DNA of 64,000 bases from Pogonophryne albipinna. Taxonomy: Eukaryota > Chordata > Actinopteri > Perciformes > Artedidraconidae. The number at the start of each line of letters is the position of its first letter. Positions within the stretch are counted from its first letter, which is position 1. Positions 12,696-55,632 of this stretch are shown here, one piece after another. The notes beneath the pieces were generated by a model, which saw only the letters and a list, made by a program, of their open reading frames with translations, was not told the origin of the DNA and made no database searches. Location: positions 33,206,808 to 33,270,807 of the forward strand of contig CM053249.1 of NCBI GenBank assembly GCA_028583405.1, read 5' to 3'. Position numbers and translations under genes: made by a program.

Positions 12696-15600
12696 ATGGC
12701 TGAGCGCGATGTTTTCATAAAACTGCCGGAGTTCTGGGAGCACGCGCGGAGACATGGTTCGCCCACGTAGAGGCACACTTTGCTTGCAGGCAAGTCCGCG
12801 ATAGGGACTTAAAATATTACCACGTGGTGGCAGCGCTGGGAAGCTCCACTTCATCCAGGTTGGTGGGATTTGTCGCTGCTCCCCCACACCATGGCAAATA
12901 TGAGGCGATTAAGGCCCTTCATTTAGCTTATCTGCAAATGAGAGGGCCCGTCAAATTCTGGACATTCAAGACCTAGGGGACAGCAAGCCATCTCAACTCA
13001 TGGAGAGAATGTTAAATCTGCTAGGGGGCGAAGATCCCCGGATTTTATTCACGGAGATTTTCCTGCGTCACTTACCTTCCCGGGTCCAGACGACGCTGGC
13101 CAACACGCCTGTCACGGAGCCCCGTGCCTTGGCTGAAGAAGCGGATTGTTTTTTCCTGGCTACACAACAGCCCGGTGCAGAGACGTTAGCCGCGACGCTC
13201 AGCGGCCCACCTGCAGTCAAGAAAGCATGGCGGAGGCCGGACATGGCCGTATCGAGCCGGCGTGGAGACACCGGAGAGTGCTCTTACCACGCACGTTTCG
13301 GGACAATGGCGAAGAAATGCATCGCTCCGTGCAGCTACAAACCCCCGGGAAACGGAGGTGCCGGCGCTCAGTAGTGGCCCTGTGCAGGCTCGTCTTTGTC
13401 AGCGACAGCGTTTCGGGGAGCCTGTTTCTGTGTGACACGGGCGCTCAACGGAGCGTGGTTCCCGCGTCGAGTGAAGACGTCACCCGTGGAGGGCACGGAC
13501 CGCGTTTGACGACGGCTAACGGCGGTCCCATTCGCACATACGGCGTGAGGCCTATGTGTTTGTGCATCGGAGGACAGCGTTTCAACTGGGATTTCGTGAC
13601 AGCGGACATTTCTTTTCCCCTCCTCGGGGCGGATTTTTTGTGTGCTCATGGACTCTTAGTGGCCGTTAAGGATAGGCGTTTGGTTGATGCCTTAACGTTT
13701 TCTTCCCTCGTGTGCACACTTGGCAGCGCAGCGTACGACGGGCTGTCGGGCTCGCTGTCGGGGGAAGACATGTTTCTCAGACTGTTGGCCGAGTTTCCAG
13801 ACCTGTCGCTGCCCACCTTCTCTGCGCTTACCACTAAGCATGGCGTGGAGCACCACGTCACTACCGAGGGGCCTCCTGTCTACGCCAGGGCGGTTGAACC
13901 CTTCTAAGCTAGCTGTAGCGAGGGCGGAGTTCGCAACCATGGAGCGCCTGGGCATTGTCCGCCGCTCCGACAGTCCTTGGGCTTTCCCTCTGCATGTCGT
14001 CCTCAAACCGAACGGCCCCCGCCCGTGGGATTACCGCCGACTCAACGACGCAACTACGCCTGACCGCTATCCGGTGCCGCACATTCAGGACTTTTCGGCG
14101 CATCTGGCCGGTACGGGGGTGTTTTCCAAGGTGGACCTGGTGCGTGGATACCACCAGGTGCCCATGCACCCCCTGGACATTCCCAAGACAGCAGTGATAA
14201 CGCCTTTTGGACTTTTTGAGTTCCTGCGTATGCCTTTTGGGCTCAAGAATGCCGCTCAGACGTTCCAGCGGCTGATGGATTCGGTGCTGCGGGACCTGCC
14301 GTTTGTGTTTGTCTACCTCAACGACATACTCGTCGCCAGCGCTTCAGTGCAGGAGCATCTGTCCCACCTCCGGGCCCTTTTCACGCGGCTCAACGAACAC
14401 GGATTAATCATCAATCCTGCAAAGTGCCAGTTCGGGGTGTCTGACATTGATTTCCTGGGGCATCGCGTCACCAAGGGCGGTGCGGCACCTCTGCCAGCGA
14501 AGGTGGAGGCTGTTGCGGCTTTTCCTCGCCTGCTCACGGCCCGGTCGCTCCGTGAGTTTCTGGGGATGGTGACTTTTTACCACCGTTTCATCGCCCGGGC
14601 CGCACACATCATGCGGCCGCTGTATGAAGCGTTGAAAGGCAAGACCCCCGTCCAGGCGATCGACTGGACAGCGGAGGCGGACGTTGCTTTTTCTGAGGTC
14701 AAGACCGCGTTGGCTCAGGCGGCTTTGCAGGCACACCCATCATCTACGGCTCCCATTTCCATCACCACGGACGTGTTGGACTACGCGGTCGGCGCAGTGC
14801 ACGAGCAGTGGGTGGAGGGCGCTTGGCAGCCGCTCGCCTTTTTCAGCCGCCAGCTGACGCCCAGAGAACGCAGGTACAGCGCCTTTGACCGTGAGCTCCT
14901 GGGTCTTTGGTTGGCCGGGCGGCACTCCCGTTTCATGCTGGAAGGCCGGGAGTTTACGGCGTTTGTCGACCACAAGCCGCTCACCTTCGCCATGTCAAAA
15001 GTGGCGGAGCCTTGGTCGGCACGTCAGCAGCGGCAGCTGTCCTACATATCAGAGTTCACTACAGACATAAAGCACGTGGCTGGCAAGTCGAACGTGGTTG
15101 CTGATTGCCTCTCCAGGGTCATCATCGGTGCCGTCCAGTTGGGTCTGGATTATAATCGCATGGCGGCGGACCAGGTCACTGACCCCGGCGTCCAGGCTCT
15201 GAAGCTAGAGAGCACTGGTTTGTGTTTGGAGGATGTGGTGTTCGGCGACGCGGGCATTACTCTCCTGTGTGACGTCTCTACGGGCCTGTCGCGGCCTATC
15301 GTCCCCGCCAGCGGGAGGCGTCCTGTGTTCGAGGCTGTGCACGGCCTGTCACACCCCGGCGTCAAGCCTTCGGTACGTTTGGTGGCGGAGAAGTTCGTTT
15401 GGCAAGGGCTGAAAAGGGACGTGAGGCCAGAGAGTGCGTGGCTTGTCAAACAACGTTTGATCACGTCAACATTGACCTGGTTGGTCCATTGCCTTCCTCT
15501 CAGGGGTTTTCCTACCTCCTCACCATGGTGGACAGAACGACCCGTTGGCCGGAGGCGGTTCCGCTCGTTTCGACGTCGGCTGCAGACATTGCCCGGGCCT

Positions 15601-16563
15601 TCATTGCAACGTGGGTGTGTCGTTTTGGCACCCCGTCGGACATTTCCTCAGACAGGGGCTCCCAGTTCATGTCCGAACTCTGGAACGCTGTGGCAGGTGG
15701 TTTTGGGGGTTAAGCTGCACAGGACTACCGCTTACCACCCTCAGACCAACAGCCTCTGCGAGCGCTTCCATCGCTCCATGAAGGCGGCCCTCAAGGCCGA
15801 CCTTACGGGCGGTAACTGGATCGACAAGCTGCCCTGGGTGATGCTGGTCCTGAGGACCGCACCTAAGGAAGATCTGTAGTGCTCTACAGCGGAGATGGTC
15901 TATGGTCAGCCGCTGAGAGTTCCGGGGGATTTCCTCCCAAATGCATCAGCTCCCTGGTCTGCCACGGCCCAGCGGGTTTTCCTGCGAGACGCAGCGGAGG
16001 CTTTCGCTCCAGTTCCGACTACTCAGCACGGTGCGCCAGGGTCTCAAGTTCCCGCGGAGCTACGCTCGGCTGGGCACGTTTTCATCCGTCACGACGCACA
16101 CAGAGGCCCCCTGCAGCCCCCTTACGATGGACCTTTCCGGGTTTTGGAACACGGTGACAAACACTTGGTGGTCGACATGGGCGGTAAGGCGGAGCACGTC
16201 TCGGTTGACCGGGTGAAGGCGGCTCACTTGGACGTGGACCAGCCGGTGGTGCTGGCTCGGCCGCCGAGACGGGGCCGCCCCCCGGCTTTGATTCCTGTCA
16301 GGGAGTGTGGACCTGTTGTTCCGGTTCTGACGGGGGCCGCACAGGCGGAAGTCGCTGTACCGACTCCGGTGCGCAGGTCTCGTGGGGGCAGGCGGGTTGT
16401 TCCTCCCACCATACGGATTTTGTTTACACGTGAATTCTGGGGGGGCTTGTGTGGTGACACCATGTTTGACCATAATTCACCTTTTGTATTGTGTTGCCAC
16501 ACGGACCCTTTAGTGGGGACACTTAGCTTTAGCTCGTCAATCCTGCCTAGCTTGTCATACTGA
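12696..16563 (+). pseudogene. Ty3/gypsy gag-pol, several frameshifts and a mutated RT site
   Basis: Domains in order: gag start (MAERDVFIKLPEFW at 12696); gag C-terminus with a zinc-finger-like CSYHARFGTMAKKC (13000-13374); protease around LFLCDTGAQRSVVP (about 13417-13690); RT (about 13900-14640: LKPNGPRPWDYRRLN, VDLVRGYHQV, MPFGLKNAAQTF); RNase H (ITTDVLDYAVGA to VDHKPLTFAMSK); integrase HHCC remnant HGLSHPGVKP; integrase core (VNIDLVGPL, SSDRGSQFMSEL, then YHPQTNSLCERFHR); and an integrase C-terminal region to 16563. The RT catalytic box reads YLND instead of YxDD, so one metal-binding Asp is Asn. At least four frame changes (near 12767, 13700, 15420, 15715) and a stop at 15877 add to the damage. 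Full length but dead. Confidence 0.92.
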
Positions 16564-16658
16564 GCAGACGTGTATTACCTTCCTCATGTTAACTGATAAT
16601 AAAGAGTGGAACTCCATTCTCAACACACCGCCTCCGACTCCCTTTCATCGGCACTACA
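16448..16658 (+). repeat. 3' LTR of Ty3/gypsy element 2
   Basis: Partner of 12438-12648, preceded by a G-rich polypurine-like run (CTGGGGGGGCT at 16437-16447). The near identity of the two LTRs suggests a fairly young insertion, in contrast with the number of frame breaks in pol; the element may have been copied already defective. Confidence 0.95.
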
Positions 16659-16914
16659 ATAGTATATAAAACCATGCTCGTATCTACAACCTATAGAAAT
16701 GGAAAACGGCGTCAGTTTAGACGTAATTCTGTCCTCCTGCTTACCGCATCATTTATGAGAAAACATTTCATAACATTATCACAACATATTCGAGGTGGTT
16801 TTAAATAACATATCCGTATTTATTTATTTCTCCAAATTATGTTTTTGTGTGCACTGAGGAGTCTCAAACAGGTGTTTGTTTAATCATTTTAAGATTGGCT
16901 TTAACCTCTTAAGC

Positions 16915-18871
16915 CCTGAGCCTGTTTTTCAGGTTTCAGGCTCGAAAATGCCACTAACACAACAAAAAGAGGTAAATTAATCATCTTTTCTCTCAAAGCA
17001 AGGTTACATCTGTGAGTTGGATGTAGAAGTGTCAGAATCAATATAGATGTTTTTATTTTAAAGTAAATTCAGATGGAACATAGTAAAAACATGTCAATTC
17101 TAATGTCCGCCTAAAAAAAACCCATTACTTATAGTAAAAACCACCCTTGAATGATGGGTTAGTAGACTAAAAGCTTTAGGAATCCAAACTATAACATATA
17201 ACAAGTACCCTGTATCAAGATTGATGCAAAACAAGTTAAATTTGACCTTTTAGAGAGGTTTAGAAAAATAAAGTCCAGGCGGACTCACCTCTGGGTAATT
17301 TGGGAACCATCAGTTCCATTTGAACTTTTTCACTGTAAAAATCATTTTATTACTTTGAATTTTCACTATAGGTATTCATTCCATCCAAATACAACTGTTG
17401 TGAAAAAAATAAAAATAAAATATAAGAACATACTCTGTTATCCTCTTAGGCCCCACGGACCGAAATCGCGTCATTTGCAGGAAACAACATCTAAGGAACC
17501 TTACTATTTAATAAACTATGAATATTTTATATCCATATAACGGGAAAAAACTCATTTAACTGATCTTTTTCATTTATTTTTTCAAAAAAACCACAATGCT
17601 AACAGTGAGCATCTGAATTAGCCCCGAGCGAAAAATGCTAACCTATTACTGCACCGAAAATCACTCCTAGCTCCCTTATTACTTATCCTAGCTGCACATC
17701 CAACACATCGTTTATGATCGTAAAGACACAGAATCTAACGGTGCCCACCTCAACACTGAAAGATACAAACTTGCGACGTTATCAACAAAAACGTACATCA
17801 AAACAAGTGGAGCTAGGTACTAGCATGCGCTAGGCTAATGGCTTATCTTCCTCTTTGTCTGGTCTAAACTGGTCTTCAATGGCATTAAAACGATAAAAAC
17901 GATGATGTAGTTAATCCATAGGTTAATATCCAATGTGGCTGTGTCCCCTTTGAAATGTTCTGATAATCTATAAGCAATAAAACTGCAATTCCGTTATCTG
18001 CTGTCCGCTCTGTGCTCCGTGTGCTCCGTGTGCTCTGGGTCCTGCTGTAATGCCTGCTGTGAGTAGTAAACAATAAATGAAGCCGCCTGCGTAAAGTACT
18101 TAAACTGGCTGGCATTCTTTATACTTTACGCAGGACCATATCTCTGGAACCCATTGGTCGATTCGTGTGATTTACACCTTTTTCTTAACCATCAGAACCA
18201 ATAGAATCGATGGGCAGTTCCCAAATCAACGTAAAAATTACCATAGCGGACGTAATAGAGAAGCGAACAAAGCATATCTGAAAGTGCACGCCTGGACGGC
18301 AAAATGTTATACCCAGTATATTGCCATAAATATGATGAAGGATTATCAGTCAAAATTTCTACGTGACACAAAGACATTGGATTAACCTTGAGCGGCGTTT
18401 TTATTCCGGTGAACACAACTTTTGATCACAAATCAAAAAAGGTAAGACGAAATTATTGTAATATTTTTTAAACCGGATGTTGTTTACGTTCTCTTTTCTG
18501 GCTGATAGCTCTGCAATTCGGGGGCGTACAGTGATGATATTATATGTCTGGAATCTGTGGAGTCTCAGCTTTAAATCGTATATCTTGTTTGTGCAGTTAC
18601 GATAAGTAATAAGGGCATTTCTACCGTGAGTGCTGTGCAAAATCCGTTAGCATTAGTTAGCATTTTTTCGCTCCATGCTAATTCAAAGGCTTGATATTAC
18701 TCTTGTGTTTCTTTTAGCTAAAAATGGTTCACATTGTCAGTTAGCGGAGTTTCTTAGCGTTAAAAGGGTATGGAACATTAATAGTTTCATAAATGTTAAG
18801 AAGCCCTGAGACATAGTCTCGTAAAAAAACTGTGGGGGGGGTCCACTGGGGGGACCCTCGGGCTTAAGAGG
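16915..18871. mobile_element. TTAA-flanked element, piggyBac-like
   Basis: Ends CCTCTTAAGCCC and GGGCTTAAGAGG are exact inverted repeats of 12 bp, flanked by TTAA on each side (16911-16914, 18872-18875). A TTAA duplication is typical of piggyBac and Kolobok elements. No transposase frame is visible. A related, rearranged copy lies at about 55633-56580: both contain the block with AATAAACTATGAAT and ACCACAATGCTAAC, and another with a TCAATCTTGATACAGGGTAC segment. Confidence 0.85.
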
Positions 18872-19199
18872 TTAATCAATGTTTGAAAATGAATTCTTCA
18901 TATATGATAAATAAGAGGTAACATTTTATTTATGGTATTATTTCCACATATTTCTCTCCATTCTTCCTTCTGCCAACGGTGTCGCAGTTTCTCATCTCTC
19001 CCGTTTTTGTGCTTAGTGCGTACGCATGGGTTAGAGTTGCGTGGAGGGCCGCACGTTTTCCCGTCAAGTTAGTATTTTATAAATCGCAGACATTGCGTAG
19101 AAACTGGCGTATGCCATTTTTTTAGCGTATATCCCTTTATAAATGAGGCCGCCAGGGGCGGCGGGTACTGTAGGCTAGGGAAGGCTAATAGCCTCCGAC

Positions 19200-19838
19200 A
19201 AGGGACTTGTCTCTATTCTTGTTTTGCTCGATCTCAGTGCGGCATTTGATACTATCGATCATGATATCTTATTGCAAAGACTAGAGCACTTAGTTGGCAT
19301 ACAGAGAACTGCTTTAGGCTGGTTTAGGTCCTATCTATCTGAACGCTCTCAGTTTGTACGTGTCAATGATGAATCTTCCACGCAAACCAAAGTTAGCCAT
19401 GGAGTGCCACAGGGCTTAGTGCTCGGACCTATTTTGTTCACATTATATATGCTTCCGTTAGGCAATATTATAAGGAATCATTCCGTACATTTTCATTGTT
19501 ATGCAGATGATACTCAACTATATTTATCAATCAAGCCTGATGAAATTAATCATCTAAATAAAATTCAAGACTGCCTCAAGGACTTAAAAACGTGGATGAC
19601 CTTAAAGTTTTTGATGTTAAACACGACCAAAACTGAAGTTATTGTACTTGGCCCGAAGAATCTACGAAACAAATTATCTAAAGATATACTAACTATGGAT
19701 GGCATTAATTTGGCCTCCAGTGAGACTGTAAGGAATCTTGGTGTTATATTTGATCAGGATTTATCCTTTAACGCCCACATAAAATCAATTTCAAGGACCG
19801 CCTACTTCCATCTACGTAACATTGCAAAAATCAGGCAT
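19200..19838 (+). pseudogene. L2-type LINE reverse transcriptase fragment
   Basis: An open frame of about 213 codons with LDLSAAFDTIDHDILLQRL, the segment SHGVPQGLVLGPILF and the catalytic box HCYADDTQLYLS, followed by a thumb region with NTTKTEVIVLG and RNLGVIFDQDL. These motifs are those of L2/CR1-group RTs. Both ends are missing: the fragment starts inside the RT and stops at a perfect palindrome at 19837-19875. An unrelated L2 3' end lies at 53090-53482. Confidence 0.88.
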
Positions 19839-19875
19839 AATATACATACAACATATTATGTTGTATGTATATTAT
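19837..19875. repeat. Perfect 39-bp palindrome
   Basis: Two 19-base arms around a single central T, at the point where the L2 frame loses homology. AT-rich apart from CATACAACATA. It can form a hairpin or cruciform and may mark the break at which the L2 copy was truncated. Confidence 0.9.
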
Positions 19876-23954
<4,079 letters not shown>

Positions 23955-24060
23955 AGGGGATCAATGCATTTATATAGCGCTTTTCCAGTCTATACGACCC
24001 CTCAAAGCACTTTCACATATCACAGATACCTACTAAATATACCAACAACTTGACCCGTAT
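23955..24060. repeat. Fish interspersed repeat fragment
   Basis: The segment with TTTATATAGCGCTTTTC and CTCAAAGCACTTTCAC resembles a sequence block found many times in fish genomes at retroelement 3' ends. Only this short piece is recognisable. Based on memory of the motif, not on a search. Confidence 0.45.
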
Positions 24061-24896
24061 TAATTTAAAGATTGTCAGTTCCACTGCGTACCAACGGCTG
24101 AAACTACGGCGACAGCAGTGTGACTTAAAATGATGGCAGCAGGTTTTCTGTAACTGTCCAAGTCTGTTCACGTTTTCTTTTTCATTAACCAGTCTTTAAA
24201 CACTGCCGGACACCGTGGTTGCGGTCAAATCGTCTAAAAATCAGCTCCTATCGTCTTTTCCTAATCATTATTCCTTGAACTCTGAAACGTCACTTGGTTA
24301 AGGAATAGTGGTTAGGAGAATTCAAAAGGACTTTGGAAAAGACGACTGGGCTTCAAGAGAATCCGACTGCACTGACACTATCAGACGTATTTATGACGTC
24401 AGCAAATGTTATTAATGTGCGTCTGCTGTGGGGAAACTACAGTTTTCTTTACAGCGGACTACTGTAAGACCTCTAGAGAATTTGCACCGTTTAAGGAATA
24501 CAATTGTATTTATTACATGTTAGGCCTTCACATCTATTACTGTGTATATCACCATTCAAACATGTTTTAATAGTTTAAGAAACACCACACAGCTCAGTAA
24601 ACTCTGTGAAATGTTGACTTTATTTTATCATTTCATTAAAAAAGTAACGTTAATATTTCCCCTTTTGATCCTTATAGTGTTGAACGTTCAAAACAAAGCG
24701 GCGAAACCACTGATTGCGCCGCATAAGCGCATAGGTGCGCCGCATTTTCGACTCAGTTGAGGCACCCTCCGCAAGATGAGGCCTCCTCCGCAAGGTGAGG
24801 CCCCACGCAGTCTGCATGATCGGCCTGTAGGGAGGGACGGCCCTGCTAAAGGAGGTTATAAAGGAAGTTTCAAAGCTCCTTTCCTATCATCTAGAG
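24061..24896. other. No gene recognised; repeat-like GC-rich patch
   Basis: Non-coding. At about 24776-24850 a GC-rich patch (GGCCTGTAGGGAGGGACGG) matches in inverted orientation the patch at about 61600-61680 (CCCTCCCTACAGGCC), so it is part of a dispersed repeat. Confidence 0.5.
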
Positions 24897-26088
24897 CAGT
24901 GGTCACCAACCTTTTTAAGCCCAAGATCACCGACCTCGGCCTAGGTGAAAGGCGAGATCTACCTATTGCAGAATTGAGTGAAAAAGATGGCCCAGACAGT
25001 GCTTCCAATTTGAGGGCTTTTTATACAGGCTAATTGCATCTGAATTACTGTTACAATGAAGGCTCCATAATCAGCTCACAGCATATAGGCAGGGGTAAAG
25101 TGCTATTTTGTATGTGTGGGGGGCAGACCTCACCTCCTCTAGGGGGGTCCTCACCTCCTCTAAGTCCTCACCTCCTCTAGGGGGGTCCGGGGGGATGCTC
25201 CCCCGGGAAGATTTGATTTTAAATATTGAAGTTGAAAGCATCAATCTGGTGCACTTTGAGAGCAACATGAAGAGATCTATGGATACCTCTCTCAGCACCC
25301 ATATGAAACACAACTGTAAACAGATTTTCTTTTTCTTTATGGATATTTTACAAACCACTCCCCTTTTAAACTGTATTCTTGTTTTACTGCCATATAGTAT
25401 TTCATACCTGTTTTTCATGTATTCTCTTATTGTTTGTATAACTATAATGATCATATGAAGGTGTGCCTCGGAAATAATCTTTTGAATAATTTGTGACAAA
25501 ACCGTTCTAAACACTCAGAGAGTCCTTTAGCTCACCTGAGCCCCTCAGTCTGACAGGGGAGGACTCTCCTCCAGCCTGTTGTGGAAACAGCTCCTTATGT
25601 CCGTTAGTGCCGCTAGCTAACCAGATGCTAACATCACGGTCCCCGCTAGCACCGGTCCCTCTCTCTCCCTCTCTCTATCACACTAAATGGGCTATTGCCA
25701 CACACACACACAGAGCCGAGCTTGAATGACACAAGCACACGTGTATTTCCATGCAACTCTCTGATTGGTCTGGTGACTTGCCTCTGTTGCATTCACTGAA
25801 CACGGGAAATTGCATTCCTGCCGTCCCCTCTTGTGTCATGATGAGGTTCACGTAAAGCACGGTTAATGTATTATATTATTGAGGTGTCTCAAATATACGT
25901 CAATCAAGTGGCACCTGCTAACGGGGTGGTGGATGATAGGTTTACATCTAAAAACGTAATTTTCAAACATTATTATTTTTATTTTATTTTTCTTTCTTTT
26001 GTTACTTTTTTCTTTAACGGTCCGCGATCTACCCGCACCACACTCGAGATCGACTGGTCGATCGCGATCGACTGGTTGGCGACCACTG
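24897..26088 (+). mobile_element. hAT-type non-autonomous transposon, copy 2
   Basis: Ends CAGTGGTCACCAACC and GGTTGGCGACCACTG, flanked by a perfect 8-bp repeat ATCTAGAG (24889-24896 and 26089-26096). No transposase. A short tandem repeat with CACCTCCTCTA lies at about 25130-25190. The internal block at about 25225-25730 corresponds to those in copies 1 and 3: the stretch from CATCAATCTGGTGCACTTT through TCCTTTAGCTCACCTGAG to the CCGTTAG...GCTAGC segment. Confidence 0.92.
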
Positions 26089-26096
26089 ATCTAGAG

Positions 26097-27145
26097 AATT
26101 CGAACGGCTCTTATCATGGCTGCCATTGAGGGACTTCTGGTTAATTTCACTCCGTTAATTTCACTAAGCTAAATGAACTATTCGACTGCAACCCCACTAA
26201 CTTCCTGTATGTCTTCTTCTGCTGATTTATCTGACGTTCGGCGCTTTGTCTTTTAACCTCTTTCCTTCTCTTGTTTTCTTTTTCTTGTCTTTACTGGGGA
26301 CAGTTTAGCCATAATGAATCCAAAGTTTTGTGCTCTCCAAAAATATAATTAAATATTTAAAAAGTATTCCATGTAGTTTACTGATCAATACAATTAATGT
26401 TTGCTGTCCACAGCTGATGTTAAATTGTTCCATTTATAAGAAGATGGGACTATCTATATGGAGTCTGGTCTTATAGATAGGGGCTATAACGTCACAAAGT
26501 CCCTTGATCCTCCTTAGCAACGGTCTGTTCTCCTTAGCAGCAGTCTGTTAGCGAGAATAAATAACCTCTGGAACGTCAAAATTCACCAATTAGACCTGAG
26601 TATTTAACTAAGCTGTGTCATAAATCATAACTGCTGAGAATCCCCACTTAAAACCACACATCACTGCAGTGTATTTCCTCATAACTTAAAAAAAGGTATT
26701 TCTTGTTACTTTGTACCATCAGCACTCGCTCTATGACGATGCAAAGTAGTGTGTTGCTGTGATTCCCATCTACACTGAAACTGTTGTTCACGCTCCAACA
26801 TACCAAAGTGCTGTTCCTATCATAAGACTAGCCTTATATAAATGATGAGACACTGATAGCACCTGGCCACACCTCATGACTCAGCTGGGTGAAAAACAAG
26901 TCTTCCAGTCAATCACACCCAGGTGATTGTGTGTGTTGTTTGTGTGGGTGATCCTGTTTGTGTTGATGGATAGACGATATGTGTCAATGCATGTTTATCC
27001 CAATTTTATGTGTGATGTTTCCGAGTTGAAAGTATACAACAGCGTGCATGATAACTCTGTGGTAATAATGCATGGATATTAGTTATCGGTTTTTACATTA
27101 CTTGACATTTAGCTGAAGAAGGGATGAGTACCAAACCATAGACCA
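26097..27145. other. No gene; contains a block shared with 59820-59930
   Basis: Non-coding. The segment at about 26195-26290 with TTCTTCTGCTGATTTATCTGACGT is present inverted inside the hAT at 59433-60738 (CGTCAGATAAATCACCAGAAGAAG), so a repeat-derived block lies here as well. Confidence 0.5.
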
Positions 27146-27275
27146 GGGTTGTCCAAACTACGGCCCAGGGGCCAACTGCGGCCTATGGTCCATTTTAAAT
27201 TGGCCCCCAGCAAATTTTAAAAGTATAATGTAATACGGCCCACACGTGAAACTTGTGTTTGTCTTTCATTGCACT
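27146..27275. mobile_element. hAT-like terminal fragment
   Basis: CAGGGTTGTCCAAACTACGG followed by GGCCCCC-type text resembles one terminus of a hAT MITE. I do not see the matching right end, so this is a truncated copy. Confidence 0.45.
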
Positions 27276-27822
27276 CTTAAATGTATATTTAAAAATATAT
27301 TCCACAGTATTCATTGTTGTGTTTGTGTTAATAAGCTCACCTTTTCTTATACATTCAGTCATTAAAGTCTTAGTTAAAAAAGCCCAATAATTTATTTTCA
27401 TAAAAAGTTTGAAATATCCCCTTTCTATTTCCCCTAATCTCACATGGCCACATGCACAATCAAACAAGTTTGACTTGCTGTAATCACTCACCCTGTCCTT
27501 TGGGTCATTAGGAGATCCCAACCCAACATGCCTCCAATGGAATGAAAAACAGTCCTCACTTGTCCTCCAACAGGTTTAACGCTACTCATTGGACTTCTAG
27601 GTCTAGTTGTATGGAATACTTTGTAGAAGGGCATCCTGTATACATCTATTGTATTGTATTGCATTGTATATATTGTATTGTATGTAGTCAATCAATGTCA
27701 TGTGGTCATTTAGTATATTGCTTCATGTTCTGAGAAATAGAGGACACATTGGCACATTACAAATAGTACCTGTTTTGGCATAAAGTATAATAATTGAAAT
27801 TAAAGTTAAGAAAAGGTTTTCT

Positions 27823-28260
27823 CCACCTGTATCATGTCTGTTTTTAATTTCTGTCATTGTTTTCAAGCCTGTTTTGATTGTTTCACCTAGCCTTATTAGT
27901 TCCACCTGTTGGTTTTTGTTAAGTCAGAGTCCTTTTTGTAGTAGATCGCCAAGTTATGTTGTGACTGGACAAAGCCTTTAAATAAAGAGTATCTGTGATC
28001 TGCAGTTAGATCCTTGCTCCGCTTTCTGTGACAGATCTGTCAAAGGACAGGAGCAGATACTCTCAACAGAAACTGTCTTTATTTAAAGGCTTGGTCCAGA
28101 GGAGGCAAGGCAAAACAGAACCCAACAGAACAGAACCTCTCGATGTATGACAAACAAGAATCTGACTTCACAATAAATAGGAGGTCAGGTGGTTCCAGGG
28201 CAAATGGGGGACAGGTGAAACTGATAAGACCAGGACAGACAATCAAGACAGGCGGGAAAA
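27823..28260. repeat. Imperfect inverted repeat
   Basis: Blocks around 27860-28000 recur inverted at about 28060-28260: GCCTTTAAATAAAGAGTATCTG against CAGATACTCTC...TTTATTTAAAGGC, and CCTGTTTTGATTG against CAATCAAGACAGG. Probably a degenerate foldback or two facing LTR fragments, just upstream of the first coding daam1 exon. Confidence 0.5.
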
Positions 28261-28537
28261 ACCAAGGTTGTTTTAAGAAAACGTTCATTCCCATGAACGT
28301 CGCTCAGTGGCACATGAAGCAAGTATGGCCTCTTGAGAACAAACACCCCGGATCTTCCCTGGTTTATTCTTGCAAGCTTCCACATCCTTGGCACCAATAC
28401 AGCATGTGTTTTCATTAAGCCCCGCCTTGCATCTCATAAGACAAACCTCATGAAAATAGAAGTTACTGCAAAATGCACCAGGATCAATAACATTGATTTA
28501 TAGTTATTGTCTTGTTTTTTACTCAATAGTTGTATCC

Positions 28538-55337
<26,800 letters not shown>

Positions 55338-55464
55338 CCAACTTCATCTTTAAAGCTATCAGGAAGTACACAAACAAGAGTTCCCGTCTCTCCTCCTCCT
55401 CCACTGCTGTCTATGGAACATAATCAATGTATGTAAATGTGGGGGTAGGGGGGTGAACTGGGAC

Positions 55465-55575
55465 CTCTCCAAGTAGCAGTCCACACTCCATATTTAGGTC
55501 TGGTCGGGGACTTGAACCGGTGACCCTTCGGCTCACAGTCCAAGCCCCTACTGACTGAGCCACTGCCGGAGTACC
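55465..55575 (-). mobile_element. SINE fragment
   Basis: Reverse complement contains TGGCTCAGTCAGTAGGGGCT and CCGGTTCAAGTCCCCGACC, the tRNA-like head of the SINE at 30290-30590. Confidence 0.8.
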
Positions 55576-55632
55576 ATTAATAATGTACATTAATCTGTTC
55601 TTAATATAAGATTTTAAACTGTTATCACTTAA

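Larger units (their letters stand above)
9388..19150. mobile_element. Long-inverted-repeat DNA element carrying two later insertions
   Basis: The left edge (GGGGCCTCATTTATAAAGGG) is repeated inverted at the right edge (TCCCTTTATAAATGAGGCC). The match continues for roughly 480 bp inward on each side (9388-9870 against 16690-16910 plus 18876-19150). The right arm is split by the TTAA element 16915-18871; the interior holds the gypsy element 12438-16658. CCA occurs at 9385-9387 and 19152-19154 and may be a 3-bp target duplication, as in PIF/Harbinger elements, but one base at the right edge does not fit. A related end-like sequence also occurs at about 11765-11805. No transposase is visible: a non-autonomous foldback-type element. 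Confidence 0.75.
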
